From contig NC_045139.1 of the NCBI RefSeq assembly GCF_008831285.2, forward strand, positions 26,392,412-26,456,411: a DNA stretch of 64,000 nt, read 5' to 3'. This document shows positions 13,920-27,814 of this stretch, in pieces; the first letter of the stretch is position 1; every line of letters begins with the position of its first letter. Made by a program: the position numbers and the translations under genes. The notes under the pieces were generated by a model. The model made no database searches. It had not been told where the DNA came from and worked only from the letters and a program-made list of their open reading frames with translations. The DNA comes from Nymphaea colorata (Eukaryota > Streptophyta > Magnoliopsida > Nymphaeales > Nymphaeaceae).

Positions 13920-16330
13920 TAAGGTTTCCAAACAAAACCTAACCCTCTAAGAGGGGATTTTCTTGCCAAAGTATCCAAGGATCTCCTTCTATATGCCTTT
14001 AGCAATTGGGCACTTGAAGAAGAGATGTGATTCATCTTCCACTATGACCATTCTTCCACTTTGACGATGTAGAGAGGGCAAATGGAGACAATACTAAACC
14101 CCAATCTGGTAAGGCATGTGCCAAGCATTAACCTTCCTTCACACCTCACATAGAGAGCCCATATGGTTCTGGACTACCATAGTTCTCCCATATAATACAG
14201 TTAATGGCCTTTGTTACTTATCATCATTAAGGCCCAGATGGAGCACTATTGACTGACCTAGGCTTCCCAGGCTTTCAAATTAACTCATCAGGTTGGCTAT
14301 CTACAATCGATGGAAGTTGGCTATCTCCAATGTGCTTGGTCATGAACTCATTGACCCACTCACCAATGAGCACACTATACTGCCAGTTGTCCTGCCCAAA
14401 CCAAGCCTTGTCCCCTCTATAGATCCACTACATCATAGAAAAGCATTAGTAATCCCTTTGAAGCAATTGAATTGCATGGGTAGTTGAAAACTAGTGAAAA
14501 GATCTCTCTAGAGAGGAATTTTTGCCTCATCAGATTAGCACAAGACACAGCTCAACACCCTACATGCAAGTAGAAAAGACTGGTAGTGTTGCATTCTTCA
14601 AGTCTTGCTATACCTATACCACCTTTATCCTTAGACAGACATAATTTGTTCATGCTTACAAGATGGCCATGATACTCATTGTTATTTTTTCCCCAAAGAA
14701 ATCTAACAAATATTCTATTAATGGCTATAATGAAATTAGAAGGGATTTTTACAACAAACCCTTAGTTCATGGGAATAGTCAGCAACACATGCTGAATAAG
14801 GTAGATTTTGCCTAAATAGGAAAGTAGACATTGCTTCCATGCAGCAAGTCTCTAGTCAATCATATGAATAAGCATCCAGCATTGACCTTCCCTCAAACCG
14901 TTAGCTTGTAGAGGAACACCAAGGTAGGTCATTAGAAGAGAATCAATCACCATCCAAATTCATTTGTTACTCTCTTGTTGTCATATGCATTAAGGTTGAA
15001 GCCATACACCCTGCTTTTGTCTTCATTCATCGACAACCTTGAATACATTTCAAACTGTCCAACATTGAACCGTAATTGTTGGATGCTTCCATGAACTCAT
15101 GCGGAAAACAAAAGCATGTCTTTATCATAAAAATTTGATGAAATGGGGGATCATTGGTAACCAATGGATGGAAAGATGATTTTTTTGCTAGTCATATATT
15201 TATCTATACTTTTTGTGAGGATATCCAGTGCAACAATGAACATATAGGGAGAGAGGGATCACCTTGGCACAACCCTCTTTTAGGGTAGAATCATTCTTAT
15301 TCCCTACCATTCATGGCAACTGCAAAAGTATATGGTGAGGCTAGCTTGAATATTCTCTCTATCTAGTTTGGACAAAACCAAGATGAGATAAGGCTTGTTT
15401 AAGAAATATTCCTGCAAACCCGATCATAAGTTTTATTCATATCAATTTTATCACACACTGTCGTGTGTTTCCTCCTGGTATGATTGTGTAAAACCTTAAA
15501 GCCTAACAAAAAGGCTTCTTAAATAAATATGTCATGGAGAAAGTGTTGGTTAGGGATTATGATTCTATTAAAAATATGTCTCATTATGTGCAGCATAATG
15601 CAAATAATAAACTTAGGCACACTATTGCACAAAGAGATTGACCTAAAGCTCTCCCCTCTATGTTCCCTTGTAGTCTTGGAACTAGAAAAATATGTGTCTT
15701 GTTAATATTTCTAATAGACTTGGTAGTGGTAAAAAATATTTGATTAATTAAATATATCATCTTTAACCACATTTCAAAAAATATGGTAGAACTAGTTAGC
15801 AAACTGCCCACTGAATTTGTTTGTCATTTATTGGCCTTAGAAGTTGGTCATTGTCTTCATTGGAAACCATTAGCCCATGGCAAATATCATGGTGGACACC
15901 CAAATGTTGGACCTTCACCAAGATGAGCAAGCATCAATAACTCCTTGGGGATCCCGGATATACTGAGTCACTAACTATTGAATTCCACTGCATTAATCTT
16001 CTATTTTTTTATGGTGATTACTAATAGCCTCATGAAAAAACTTTATGTTCACGTCTCCATGCTCAATCCATCTGAACATGGACTTATGATACCAATACTG
16101 CTCCTCTATCTACAATCATTTATGCAATTTCTCCCTCAAGATAAGTTCATGTCATGTTGCAGCCAAACAATCCCTATCGGCCTCATGCTAGGCATGCAAG
16201 AGCTCCTATCTAAGGGCATTAATATTGTTAGTTGTCGCATTATACTGGGCTTCATCCCAAGCTCTAGCCTCACTGCACACAGATTTCAATTTATTTATAA
16301 GTGGTTGTGGACATGGAAAATTTGATCACC
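13920..16330 (-). mobile_element. LINE fragment (RT through zinc-binding C-terminus)
   Basis: Minus-strand traces run in LINE order. KTHIFLVPRLQGN lies near 15.7 kb. A KTYDRV (normally KAYDRV) block is followed by a GLCQGDPSLP box near 15.3-15.5 kb. A degenerate catalytic box DKDMLLFS and SMNEDKSRVYGF lie near 15.0-15.1 kb. YLGVPLQANGL-type thumb sequence is near 14.9 kb. At about 13.93-14.06 kb, EDESHLFFKCPIAK matches the zf-RVT domain of plant LINEs. Many stops interrupt it. It may be the same lineage as the 12.2-13.0 kb fragment but overlaps it in domain content, so it is a separate insertion. Confidence 0.8.
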
Positions 16331-17187
16331 ATGAGGATAATCAGTCTTTACCAAAATGAAAAAGTAATTGGGGGCCCTAAATTGTTGGTACAAGATTCAG
16401 CTTTTCCTAACACCTACACTAGAAGTAACCAAATGGAGGACTAAACTCAAGCTTTCTACTTGATTAAGAAACTAAATGTTGTCTTAAATGTAATGTAATT
16501 TAAAGCAAACATGCTTTAGTTTTGGAAGCAATTTATTTGACAGAAAACCTAGTTTGACCTCCAAATTAAGGAGATCTTGAATAATAGCACACCTTATTTG
16601 TCCCTGATTATAAAAAATCGAGCAATAATGACCCTAATTCTATATGATGCATGATCAATGTGAAATTAAACTAACTCTAAAAAGTGTGGCTTTCTAAAAT
16701 TTAAGTTGGCTTCAGATTTAATGGTGTCTAATTGGAGAAAGAGCTCTAATCCTCCTAGCTCATCATCGGCCATGCAGATGATGCATGCAACCTAAATCTA
16801 TATGAAGCATGACCTCAATCATTGGCTCAATTAGGGTTTTCCTAATAGGGGTTTAACAAAGCACAATTTATAAAGGTTGGCTAATTAGGTTGAGGATGTG
16901 GTTTTTATCCTAATGGGTAGAGATAGTTAGCACTTAGGGTTATGACTAGATATAGATGACATCTTGGATTTAGGTTATATGCATAGGTTTGTAAAATGGG
17001 GTTGTTTGACTTGGTTGGACCTAAGCTCAAGCAGAGCTCAGGTTATAGACCTTGAGAAAGTAGAATTAGGTTTCCTCAAGCTGGTATTGGTGAATAGGTT
17101 TTACTTGGCTGGCTCAGGGCTAACCATGAGCCTTCCTAGGTTGATGACCTTGAGCAAGCTTTCCAAGCTTTCGTTAGGAAGTGGTTC
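16331..17187. other. Undefined U3 part of copia 5' LTR or flank
   Basis: No protein recognised. It lies between the LINE and the tail of the copia 5' LTR. Because the two LTRs of that element are only alignable over the last ~100 bp, the left boundary of the 5' LTR cannot be set inside this stretch. Confidence 0.35.
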
Positions 17188-17294
17188 TAGGTAACTACTT
17201 TTAGGGAGGGTCAGGTTCATGTTTCATTTTTCAATTAAGAAAGTTCTCTTTCTTGCCTCTTTATTTGTCTATCCTCCATGCTTACACCATAACA

Positions 17295-17306
17295 TGGTAT
17301 CAGAGC
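17295..17306 (+). other. Retrotransposon primer-binding site (tRNA-Met)
   Basis: TGGTATCAGAGC directly follows the LTR-terminal CA. It is the usual complement of the plant initiator tRNA-Met 3' end used to prime copia minus-strand synthesis. It fixes the element's orientation as plus. Confidence 0.9.
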
Positions 17307-20300
17307 ATTAGCATAATGGCTAATCAAGAAGCAAAGACAAAATGGTTCACAAGGTAATTCTAGCATATCAGATACCTCTCAGATGCGATCAAATACTTTT
17401 TATATGAATCGTTCAAATAATCATAGGAATGTTTTTGTATCTCAACTTCCCAATTATGGAAAGAACTATAGTACATGGAGAAGAGCCAATTATGACTCTC
17501 TTGGTGGGCTTCGTTGACCTTCACAAATGACTTCGATGGAGCAAGCCATGATTGTCAAAGCTCCAAAGGAAGTCGCTTCAACCTTCACATTGGAGGAATA
17601 TCACAAACTTCTCTCCTTAGTTAAGAATTAGCTGACAAATATTAATTATGTAGCTAATATGCTTAGCACATGTTTTAAGAATATTCCTTTGCCAACAAAA
17701 TATGTGTCAATCCAACTATACTACAAAACATGAAATTATCTGATGTGTCGGTGATGTGGCCAAATGGTAAGAACATTTCAATCACTCACGTCAGTAATGT
17801 CTCTTTATCATCATTTAACATTATAATGTAATGAATATACCTTTTTTTAAGGTAAATCTCCTTTCAGTTAGTGAACTAATTAAAAGCTATGAACTGTTCA
17901 ATTACATTTTCCCTAATTATTGTGTCTTGCAGCACCTAGTGTCAATAAGAATGATTAGTCAGGTTGATGTAAAATGCAGAATCTAAGTTCTTCAGCAAGC
18001 TCCCATATGTGAGCAAAACTGTTTTGCTACTTCCACTCATAAATTTTGGCCTAGGAGATTCGGGCATCTACCACTTTCATGTTTGAAATTTGTTAGTGAG
18101 CATCTTACTCTAAACCTTGAGCGGAACAAAAATTATTTATGTGATTCTTGTTATAGAGCTAAACAAACTCATTTAAAGTTTGATTTGAGTGAGATTTCTT
18201 CTTGTAGACCTTTGTTATGACACATGGGGACTGCATGCCCAACCTTCTATTATTGGAGCTCGTTATTTTTAAGTATTGCTAATAATTATTCTCATGCAAT
18301 GTGGAACAATTTATTTATCAAGAAATGAAAAAATTTCTTCATGAATAAGATACAATTCACCAACAGTTGTGCGGTGACACCTCAACAAAATGGTATGGTG
18401 GAGCATAAGCATAAACATTTACTTGAGATAGCTAGAGGTCTTCATTTTGAATCTGTGTATTTTAACTACCACTTATTTAATTAATTGTATGCCTTCACCA
18501 AATATTAATGGATTAACTCCTTTTGAAAGACTCTTTGGAAAAAAACTGCATGTTAAGCATCTCCAGATTTTCAATTTTCAATGTTATGCTGGAAACGTAA
18601 TCAACATAATGACAAGTTTCAATTTAGAGCTTGCAAATGTGTTTTTATTGGCTATCTTAATGGAGAAAAGACTTATAAAGTTTATGAATTAGAAAATCAT
18701 TAAGTTTTTACCACTAAAAATGTTGTGTTTTATGAACAAGTCTTTTCTTTTTAAAATGAAAACTAAGCTAGGAAAGAAATCCCCTATGTATGCCATCCCA
18801 AGATGGAGCAACCTATGAGCAGATCCAACAAGCCAATCCTAAGTCAGATCCACATAGATCAGATTAGAACTTCTTTAGAATTATACCCAGTTGACCTAAA
18901 AGTCACCAACATAGAAGAGAGACCGTCCACTTCCAAACCATCAAATACCTTTTCAACTGAAAGTACCTAATAGAACTCAAACTAAGTTCCAAAGTCATGA
19001 TTCAACTTCAACCAACCGTATTAGGAGGTCCACATGTGTCTGAAAGCCCACCTCTTGGCTAAAGGCTTTTATTGTTAACTCCACACCAAGACGAAAACCA
19101 GCTTACCAATATCCAGTTTCAAAATTTGTATCATTTTATTGATTCACTAACAGTCATGTTGTGTTTCACACACATCCTTAGCTTTTAAGTCTAAACCAGA
19201 AAATTTTGAAGCAGCAGTCAAGCATATAGAATGGCATGATGGCATGAGCTCAAAAATTCACACTCTATAGGACAGCAGAACCTGGACAATGACTACTATC
19301 CCTAAATGAGACAAACCAATTAGATGCAAATAGGTATACAAGATCGAGTATAGGTCTGAATGGTCTATAGAGCGCTACAAGGTCATGCTATTGACCAAAG
19401 GCTATTTACAACAAGAAGGCCTTGGCTATAATGAGATGTTTGCGCCGGTTGCGAAATGGTAACCAATTTGTACTCTATTTGCAATTGCAGCTACTTGTGA
19501 TTAGATATTATTCTAGATGGATGTGAATAATGCACCCTTACGTGGAGGCGTAATGAGGGCATATATGTGCAGGTACCGAAGAATACACCAAACAAGGAGA
19601 GAATCAAGTATTTTTTAAGGGGCAGGTCTTTTAGGAGCCAAACCAGTGGAGTTTCAAATGGAACAGAGAGAAAGATTGGATGCTGACCAAGGAGAACTTG
19701 TCAAAGACCCTACACAGTTTCGTCATTTGGTGGGGAGATTAATCGACGTTAGCATCGCACAACCTGACATTCAGTTAACTGTGGTGCATTCCTTAGTTGA
19801 TTCAAGCAAAAACCTTGTGATGCATGTCCTTGGTTGGTTCATGCAACAACTAAGGACACCACATTTTCGAGCTGTTTTAATGTGATTTGATACCTAAAGG
19901 CAAGTCCAGGTGAAGGAATTATAATGAGCAAATAGAATAATATGAACTTTAGTACCTTATGCGACTCCGATTGAGCAGCATGTCAATGAACTCACGGTAG
20001 GTGACAAGCTATTGTGTATTCATTGGATTCTCTTGGAAGACCAAGAAACATTAAACGATGTCCCAGTCATCTGTGAATGCTGAGTACAGATCGATGACAA
20101 ATGCACATGGTTAAAAAATATATTACCTAATTTAGAAGTAAATCAAGCACATTTAGTCATAGTATATTGTGACAATTAGGCACCATTATATTTTGTAGCA
20201 AATCCAGTTTTTTAGTAATGAATGGAACACATGGATTCCCATGTCGTTTGAGAGATTACTTCAAGGTACTACTTCTGAGGTGCTATATTCAAAGCAAGGA

Positions 20301-20401
20301 CCAATTGTGGATTTGCTCACCAAAGCTCCAGGGAAGGAAGTGTTCCATAACCTACTGAGTAAACTGGGTGTAGCATTTTACGCACTCTAATCTGAGGGAG
20401 T

Positions 20402-21126
<725 letters not shown>

Positions 21127-21292
21127 AAGTTTAGGACTGCCTCGGCTTGCGTGCGCAGGAGGTCCCCATAAGCTAGGGGATTGAAGTTTCTCCAGTTCGG
21201 ACCGCCATATGTCATTGGATTCGATCCAAGTGCGGACCCGCTCTGGATTTAGAGTGGCCCTCTCTGCTCTAGCCTCTAGGTCATTCTCCCAG

Positions 21293-21294
<2 letters not shown>

Positions 21295-21326
<32 letters not shown>
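21295..21326 (+). promoter_or_regulatory. (GA)n tract in ACP 5' leader
   Basis: A perfect AG repeat of 32 bp lies 23 bp before the ACP start codon. GA/CT tracts near transcription starts are common in plant promoters and 5' UTRs (established). A regulatory role here is inference. Confidence 0.5.
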
Positions 21327-21329
<3 letters not shown>

Positions 21330-21349
21330 GAGGGAGAGGGACAGAGAGA

Positions 21350-23672
21350 ATGGCGGCCTTCTCTTCAGCAAGAAGCGCTATCCTGAAGCACCTGAGACTG
21401 AGAGCAAACGCTGTTTCTTCTCCGTTCCCTTCTTCTTCATGTTGGTCGTCGTCGTCTCCTGCGCTGGTGCGTCTGCTGCGTTTCTACTCAGAGGAGGTGA
21501 GGGGTTCCTTCCTTGATAAATCCGAAGTCACCGATCGGATCATTTCCGTCGTCAAAAACTTCCAGAAGGTCGACCCTTCCAAGGTACCAATCTCCCCAAA
21601 TGCCTTTCGCCCTTAGTTCCAATTTAGCCTCTTGAATATGATTGGCTGCTTTCCTATCTCTGTGGTTCACCAGTAAGATATACCATTTGATTTTTGTTGT
21701 TTGTTGCTCGCGTTGTTGGAAATGGAGCGGTTCTCTTTGAGCTGCGCTTCCTTTTAATTATGATTTTGTTGGGTGCCACAGCATTGATCTTTTGGTTATC
21801 GAACTCCAAAGATGAATCAGAAACACGAAAAGGTTGGAGTGCCTGCACATTGTCTTTCCAGAAAGCGAGTTTCTACTGTTCTCAGAATTTCTGCAAAGGG
21901 TTTAGGTTTGAATTGCCTCTCTGTACGGTTCAGTTCTGGATTTGAGGGGTAGAGGCATCTGCAACTTCTTTTTTTCTTATTCATAGATGCTTCATTCGAA
22001 ATTTGGAGTCTTCTGCGGGTCATGGGGAAGGAGAATTCGCAGGTTCTCTTCTCTTCGTTTGGTGACATAAGCAGGCTGATTGGTAACCCTAATTGTTACT
22101 CAAACATAAGACCCCTTGGTTATGCCAGCAATCATAGCATGACGCTGCTTGAACCACCGTATTTTAGCCTTAAAGGTTACTTTCTTTCTGGGGATTCCTT
22201 CCACTAAACCAACCCAATAGGTCCTACCTAGGGGATTCAATTAGGTAGGTTCAATGTAGTGTAGGGAGTCTTTATGCTGCCGCCTGCCTTTCATCTTGCG
22301 TCTGCGCCATCAACCCTCCAGAACCTAGAAAACGAAGTCATGAAAATCCAATGTTCTGATAATATTTTAGGATTTAAGTTGATAGTCTTGGCGTCTTCAG
22401 TTCATAAATTCTGATCCGAACTTGCTGAAAATTTATGTTTTTAAAAATTTTAAGATATTAACATGCAACATCTGTGTGGCTAGATTTATCAATAAATACT
22501 TAAAAACACGAAATAACCTTGTCAGAGGGTCGTTCCTACATGATACATACACACAGAAGCATGTTGTACACATATATACAGACATACATATATAAACGGA
22601 CATGTGTGTGCCTGTGTGTGTTTATTTATGTTCATTTTTTAATTGGCCAATATGCATACGGCATTGGAATGATTTTTCTATTTGCAGTGAGAAACTTTTC
22701 TTCAAGATACTGGGTTTGGTTTTCCCTGTCTATTATTAAAAGGCTGTTTGGCCGTCGGAACACTTTGTGAGTATTTCATGAATCTATCCCAAAGATTGGG
22801 GCAGATTCATGAAACACTAGAACTATGTGTTCATGAATTTATCTCAAACTTTGGGGCAAGTTGATGGAACAATTACAAAGTGTTCCATTTGCCAAACAAC
22901 CCCTAAGGTAACTGGTAGTTTTGAACCACAAGATGGTGTTTGAGGTGACAACCCATGTAAAAAAGTGCTAGAGAATAGAATATGCTGTATATGAGGTTTC
23001 AAATATGGACGATATGAAAAACTATTCCATATAAAGAAATCATATGCATAAATATGTCAATCAGCTAAATCTTGTAGAAATTTTGGATGCTCAAGTTTTA
23101 AAATGAAGCACTATTTCATGAATTTTGTGTAGTGTATCATAAGCAACAGTTGCATCCAACAACACGTGTTCAGTGCCTATGTTTAGAAGTTATGCTTAAC
23201 AGGTAAGCTAATGAATTTGGAGCACAAGAAAAGGCCTTGTGATCAATGTCACTATAGGCACGGGTGCTGGTACAAGTATGGGTACAAAGCATTTTAAAAA
23301 ACCTCAAGTACTTGGTATTGCCGTATATGTCACACTAACTCTTCGAAAAAGGGGCAGCACCCACATCAACAGATGCAGATGCGAGTGAGGGTGCGGCTCT
23401 ATCACACACCTCAATCGCACACTCTCCTATGCACTTTCAAAATCTTTTCCTCTCTTTCTTTTTTATCTCTCCCATCTTTTTCTTTGTGTACAATAATAAA
23501 TGTAAAAAAAAGGACAAATTAAGCTTAGAAACAACCATGTAATTATATACATACATATATTTATATACGTTAAATAAATATACATATATATTCCTTTGCC
23601 GCACCCCCACACTCAAGTTTTTTGGGATGTGCCACACCGGCACCCTCACCCATGTATCGCGGTACATCCTTC

Positions 23673-23722
<50 letters not shown>

Positions 23723-25503
23723 CAAAAAATAAAAATTCAAACAAGCACATTCATGGAAGAACAAACTAATGAACAAAGTGTGGAGGTAACAAACATACTA
23801 AAAATCCAAAATAGACGGTGCCTTTCCTTGGAATAAGTCATTGGAAAACCACCAGAGTGCTGAGTTTCTTCACAAGATTAACTGACGGCAGTAGAACCCT
23901 CAATAGAGTCGAGGGTTCTTTTCTTTGCAGCGTATATATGCGGTAAGAGAGAAAAAAAAAACAAAAGTCCTAATTTTAGAATGGAAAAGGACTTGGTCAA
24001 CTTTGATAGAGTCTGAAAATAGATGGGTATGGTTATGGGTACATTGACCTTACCTGGCATGGCTTTGACCATACCCGAAAAGTACCCAAGGCCGTACGGT
24101 TACCCACATTGGTACCATACCAGTTTGGTACGGGGAGCAGTACCCATGTGACATAGCTTATGATGTTTATTTGAAGTTTTTGGCTTCCTATGTTGCATAT
24201 GGTTCAATATAAGTGTGTTGATACATGATTAAAACATCAATATAGTCTCATAAAAACTGTTTAAGATTGAGGCAACTAGAGCATGGTATATCTTGGTTTT
24301 TTTAAAAGTTCTGCACTATGGTGAAGGGCTGAAATCCATGTGCATGATGAAAAATAAAATTGCTTATGAAATTATTTTGAATATAACATGCATGAGAAAG
24401 AAAATTCCTATCTCAAAACAAAAAGCTTGCTTTCTGTTTAGAAATGGCATTTGGCTTCCGATGTTTCGATCAGACTAAATGATTGATTCATACATAAGGT
24501 TTACTTCAGGGCAATGCAATGCAAAGCCGTTCTGCATGAGTACACACTCACCTGAATACAGGAATCCCGTTAAAATCTGAATGTCAAAGGTGCAATGGGC
24601 TCCTGCCTAGGTGCAATGGGCTCCTGCGTGCCAGGCTGATTGACTAGGTCACCGATCTAGGTGGGGCCACTCAGTTGTGTTGCCTGTTCCCCTCCTAGGC
24701 TGAGCCAACTGGGCATCAACCTTTTGATTTTTTTTTTTTTCCCTTGATTGATTGTTGTGTGCATGGGTTAAAACTCAAAAATAAATAACTCAAAGGAAAA
24801 TCACCTCTTATTTTCTCTACACTTTTGACCTTTCATGTTTTTATTTTTGGGGCAATTTGCTCATCCATTGATCTAGCTGTTCCTTCTAACCCTCTTGTGT
24901 ATATGGGGGCTCTTCCCTCCCTTCCTTAATTGATGCTTGATTCCTTGGACTGTCATTTGAGGGCAAGTTTTGTCTAATTATTTTCTAGGTATCTCTGCAT
25001 GATATTGCTTATTAGACAAATTTGTTATACATATCTAATAATCTGTTTGCATATGCCTGTCTGTCTACTAAATTGTTTCCACACATACAAGCATGCACAC
25101 ATATATTCATATATGCATATTGGCACCAATTTATGCACATGTTGTTGGCTTCATGGTGATAAAGTATCTATCATTCGTTAATGCTGCTACCACTTGCATG
25201 GATGGATTATCATCATTTCCGTTCTTGTTTTGACAGAGGGATACTTGCAAACATGGTTAGATAATGAGTTTTCAGGTCCACATTTTATATGTGCAAGAAC
25301 TAATGTTTATTATTGCTATTGTTCAGGTAACTCCGACATCTCATTTCCAGAATGACCTTGGCCTTGACAGCTTGGATTCAGTGGAAATTGTCATGGCACT
25401 AGAAGAAGAATTTGGGTTTGAAATTCCAGATAATGAAGCTGATAAGATTGATTCGATCAACCTTGCAGTGGAATTCATAGCTTCTCACCCTCAAGCAAAA
25501 TGA
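21350..25503 (+). CDS. mtACP: Mitochondrial acyl carrier protein, two exons
   Basis: Acyl carrier protein of the plant mitochondrial type II fatty-acid synthase. It carries growing acyl chains on a phosphopantetheine arm, mainly for octanoyl/lipoate production, and is also associated with respiratory complex I. Exons are 21350-21583 and 25327-25503, giving 136 aa. The 3743-bp intron is phase 0, with GT (21584) and AG (25325-25326) ends. Residues 1-45 form an Arg/Ser-rich, acid-free presequence ending near RFYSEE, typical of matrix targeting. Helix I ([15 protein letters not shown]) follows. The universal D-S-L motif with the modified Ser93 ([12 protein letters not shown]) and the acidic recognition helix ([12 protein letters not shown]) are in exon 2. 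The frame is open upstream to 21209, but that part reads through a GA repeat. ATG 21350 gives the family's normal length. Both exons are intact, so the gene is probably functional. Confidence 0.95.
22741..22905. repeat. MITE with ~28-bp terminal inverted repeats in ACP intron
   Basis: The left end reads AGGCTGTTTGG...GGAACACTTTGT. The right end reads ACAAAGTGTTCC...CCAAACAACCCCT. These form an imperfect inverted repeat of about 28 bp around a core with two tandem CATGAATTTATC...TTGGGGCA-like units. TAA lies beside both ends, which would fit a 3-bp target duplication (Tourist-like), but an 8-bp hAT-type duplication is not visible. Related interior sequence occurs near 54.67-54.73 and 35.2 kb. 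Confidence 0.65.
23230..24165. repeat. Nested inverted-repeat elements in ACP intron
   Basis: GTCAC...GGGTGCTGGTAC near 23.25 kb and the reverse complement of GGTACGGGGAGCAGTACC...GTGAC near 24.15 kb look like degenerate inverted ends of one element. Inside it, GAGGGTGCGGC (about 23.39 kb) and GCCGCACCC...GGCACCCTCACC (about 23.60-23.65 kb) form a second inverted pair. No protein is encoded. Boundaries are approximate. Confidence 0.4.
23676..23719. repeat. (TA)n microsatellite in ACP intron
   Basis: About 44 bp of TA repeat, directly readable. Confidence 0.9.
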
Positions 25504-25849
25504 TTTGCTCCAGAGTGTTCTGATTCTACTCTGATGTTGTTAAACACTGTTCCTTTGCTTCCTTCGTTATTGATGAGAAAAGATGTGGGCGTCCCATGCA
25601 TATTTTGCCAAGAGGACATTCGGACCAAGGTTATGAAGTGCCTTTTACGTCTGCGCACGCTTGGTGAAAATAAGTGCACATGAATCTGTACCAACCCCCA
25701 GAACGTTTTGACAGACTTCTATACGGAGCGTTTTATGTTTTCTTCTCCTCAAAACTACTTTTCCCTGGCAGGATTTAGACTTGTAGATCAATGAAATAGC
25801 TTGCTTATGCAAAGTCTATCGCCGTGTTTCTTATCACTAAAATGCTAGA

Positions 25850-27388
25850 GGTCCATCTTTTATTTTACACTTTATACTTCTTTATGTGCTTAAATTTTAA
25901 ATGGGAGTTAAGATTCCTGGGGTTTTCTCTTCTTGCGAGAGACAAAGTGTTGAAAAAAAAACTCGAAACTTAATCCCCTTCCACTTCGAAGCTGTATAAT
26001 TGTAAACTTTAATTGTAAATGTACCGTCAACTTAGAAGCTTAAGACTTGTTGGTTAGAAGCCTCGTGTGCCTCCTAAAAGTGCGTACTGTATGGGGCCTG
26101 GTGGGTTGGTTGGCTTGATGTGTTTCCTTCTGAGGTTGAAGACGAAAGATGGTAGAGAGGCTTGTGAAGGGTGTTGAGAGGAAGAGCCTGAACCAAGTTC
26201 TCATACCAACTCCATGGCTTGCTTGAAATTTGTTTTGTTGCGGCCTGTGTGGTGGTCACAAATTACCTGGACTTTGTTGTGCGCATGGAGTGGTCTGGAC
26301 CCCGAAGTGTTCCTTCTTTGGTTACAGTAAAGACTCATTTTGGGATGGCAACAGATTTGTGCAGGTGGTGGACAAGCGTCTTTGCATAGATATGACCTAC
26401 AATAACATTTGGCTTCAGTGGTGTAGCGTAGTTGGTTGGACCGACAGGTTGGTGAAAGTCTGGTCATTAGTTTGGTTTTCATGGGTGTTACTTCAATTGA
26501 TTGTAAATGGTGGATACACGGTCATTAGTTTGGTTCTCATGGGTGTTACTTCAATTGATCATAAATGGTGGATACACGACATGCGTATCGCTTCTTCCAC
26601 AACTATGGCTTTAAACTATAGAAGAAGTGGGTTCCCACAACGAAACAAACTTCCCATAAATGAGAAGTTTCTCCGTTTCTAAACATGTTTGTGTGAAAGC
26701 TGCGAGATTCCACCTTTGATAGAATTTCCCAGTAACTACATTCATCCAAGTTGCCAGCTTGCTAGAAAACGCCAGCTATTCACAGGCGAAAGATACGGCT
26801 GGAGGTCATCAAATGGTCTCAGCACCGTGTATGTCTTCAAAAATCCACCTCTTCAACAGCAAACACATGGTCTACTTCTAAAACCAGATAAACTTGACTA
26901 TATACCTTTTTTTTTTATGTTTACTTACGAAAAACCATCAAAGGCAGTGAAAAAACCACAAGGATTACGCTATGATCCTTGAGTGTGAACGGCATTGCAA
27001 CTAAGCTGCAACCCTTGAGGCAAATTGGCTATATAAATGAATTACATAGAAAATAAGTGAGGGGTTTAGACCTCTTAAAACAATGTTGGAAGACATACCT
27101 AAGGTTAGAGTATTTTTCTCCTGTCTGGGGGAAATTATGGAAGACATATAAACAACTAATAAATGAAAAAAAAAACATAAAAAAAAAATGAAATTCTCGT
27201 AGTACAGCCATTTACATTCTACTGAAGCTTAGGGACTTGTATTTTGGAGCCTGCGTAGTTTGAGACATTATACTTGCAGATTGACTGTAGACCTGGGATG
27301 AATCAGAGTTGCATAATCTTCACATTTTACTGATAGCTAAGCAGCCCCTGATAAAGTTGAGAGAGAGAAAGAGAAAGAGTCAATTTTA
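25850..27388. other. Intergenic DNA downstream of ACP
   Basis: Beyond the ACP 3' untranslated region no gene is recognised. The 150-aa plus-strand frame at 26230-26682 includes a 58-bp tandem duplication and resembles nothing I know. It looks like a chance frame. Confidence 0.5.
26463..26578. repeat. 58-bp tandem duplication (two units)
   Basis: Units 26463-26520 and 26521-26578 begin GTCATTAGTTTGGTT and end GGTGGATACACG. They differ at three positions (T/C at unit base 16 and a TG/CA pair at bases 40-41). A small recent duplication. Confidence 0.9.
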
Positions 27389-27814
27389 AGGCTGCACATG
27401 AGCCAAGCCGAGCCTGAGCTTGGCTAGCTCGAGCTCAACTTGGCTCAAAAAACTCGACCTCGAGCCAAGTCGAGCTCCTTATAACAAGTCAACTACACAA
27501 AATTGAGCTTGAACTTGACTCGTTTAACTCATTTAGGCATTAACTTGTTTAGAGTTAACTAATGTAAGCATTAACTTGCTTAACTCATGTAACTTGAAAA
27601 ACCAGTTTTAGCAATATTATGTAGAGTACCGGTTTGCCAATCAAGTTGAGTATAAATGAGTCAAGTTCTTGAAACTCAAACTCGATTCGTTTATCGTTTC
27701 GAGTATCTTTGTAAAGTCGAATTCGGCTCGTTTATAAATGAGTTGAGCACAAGCCGAGTTTTTTTGAGCGAGTTGGAGTCAAGCCCGAGTTGACTCGGCT
27801 CGTTGTGCAGCTCT
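27389..27814. repeat. MITE-like element rich in GAGCTCGAGC words
   Basis: The ends AGGCTGCACATGAGCC and, reverse-complemented, AGAGCTGCACAACGAGCC are imperfect terminal inverted repeats. The interior alternates GAGCCGAGC/GAGCTCGAG/AACTCGTTTA words and is non-coding. No convincing target duplication. A relative with similar words forms the element at 32391-32959. Confidence 0.6.

Noticed and set aside
16964-17194. 76-codon plus frame MDLGYMHRFVKW...
   Set aside because: Lies in LTR-flanking sequence and has no family similarity; Leu/Ser-rich chance frame.
26230-26682. 150-codon plus frame beginning MFCCGLCGGH
   Set aside because: Includes a recent 58-bp tandem duplication that is not a multiple of three, lies downstream of the ACP 3' end, and matches no family.
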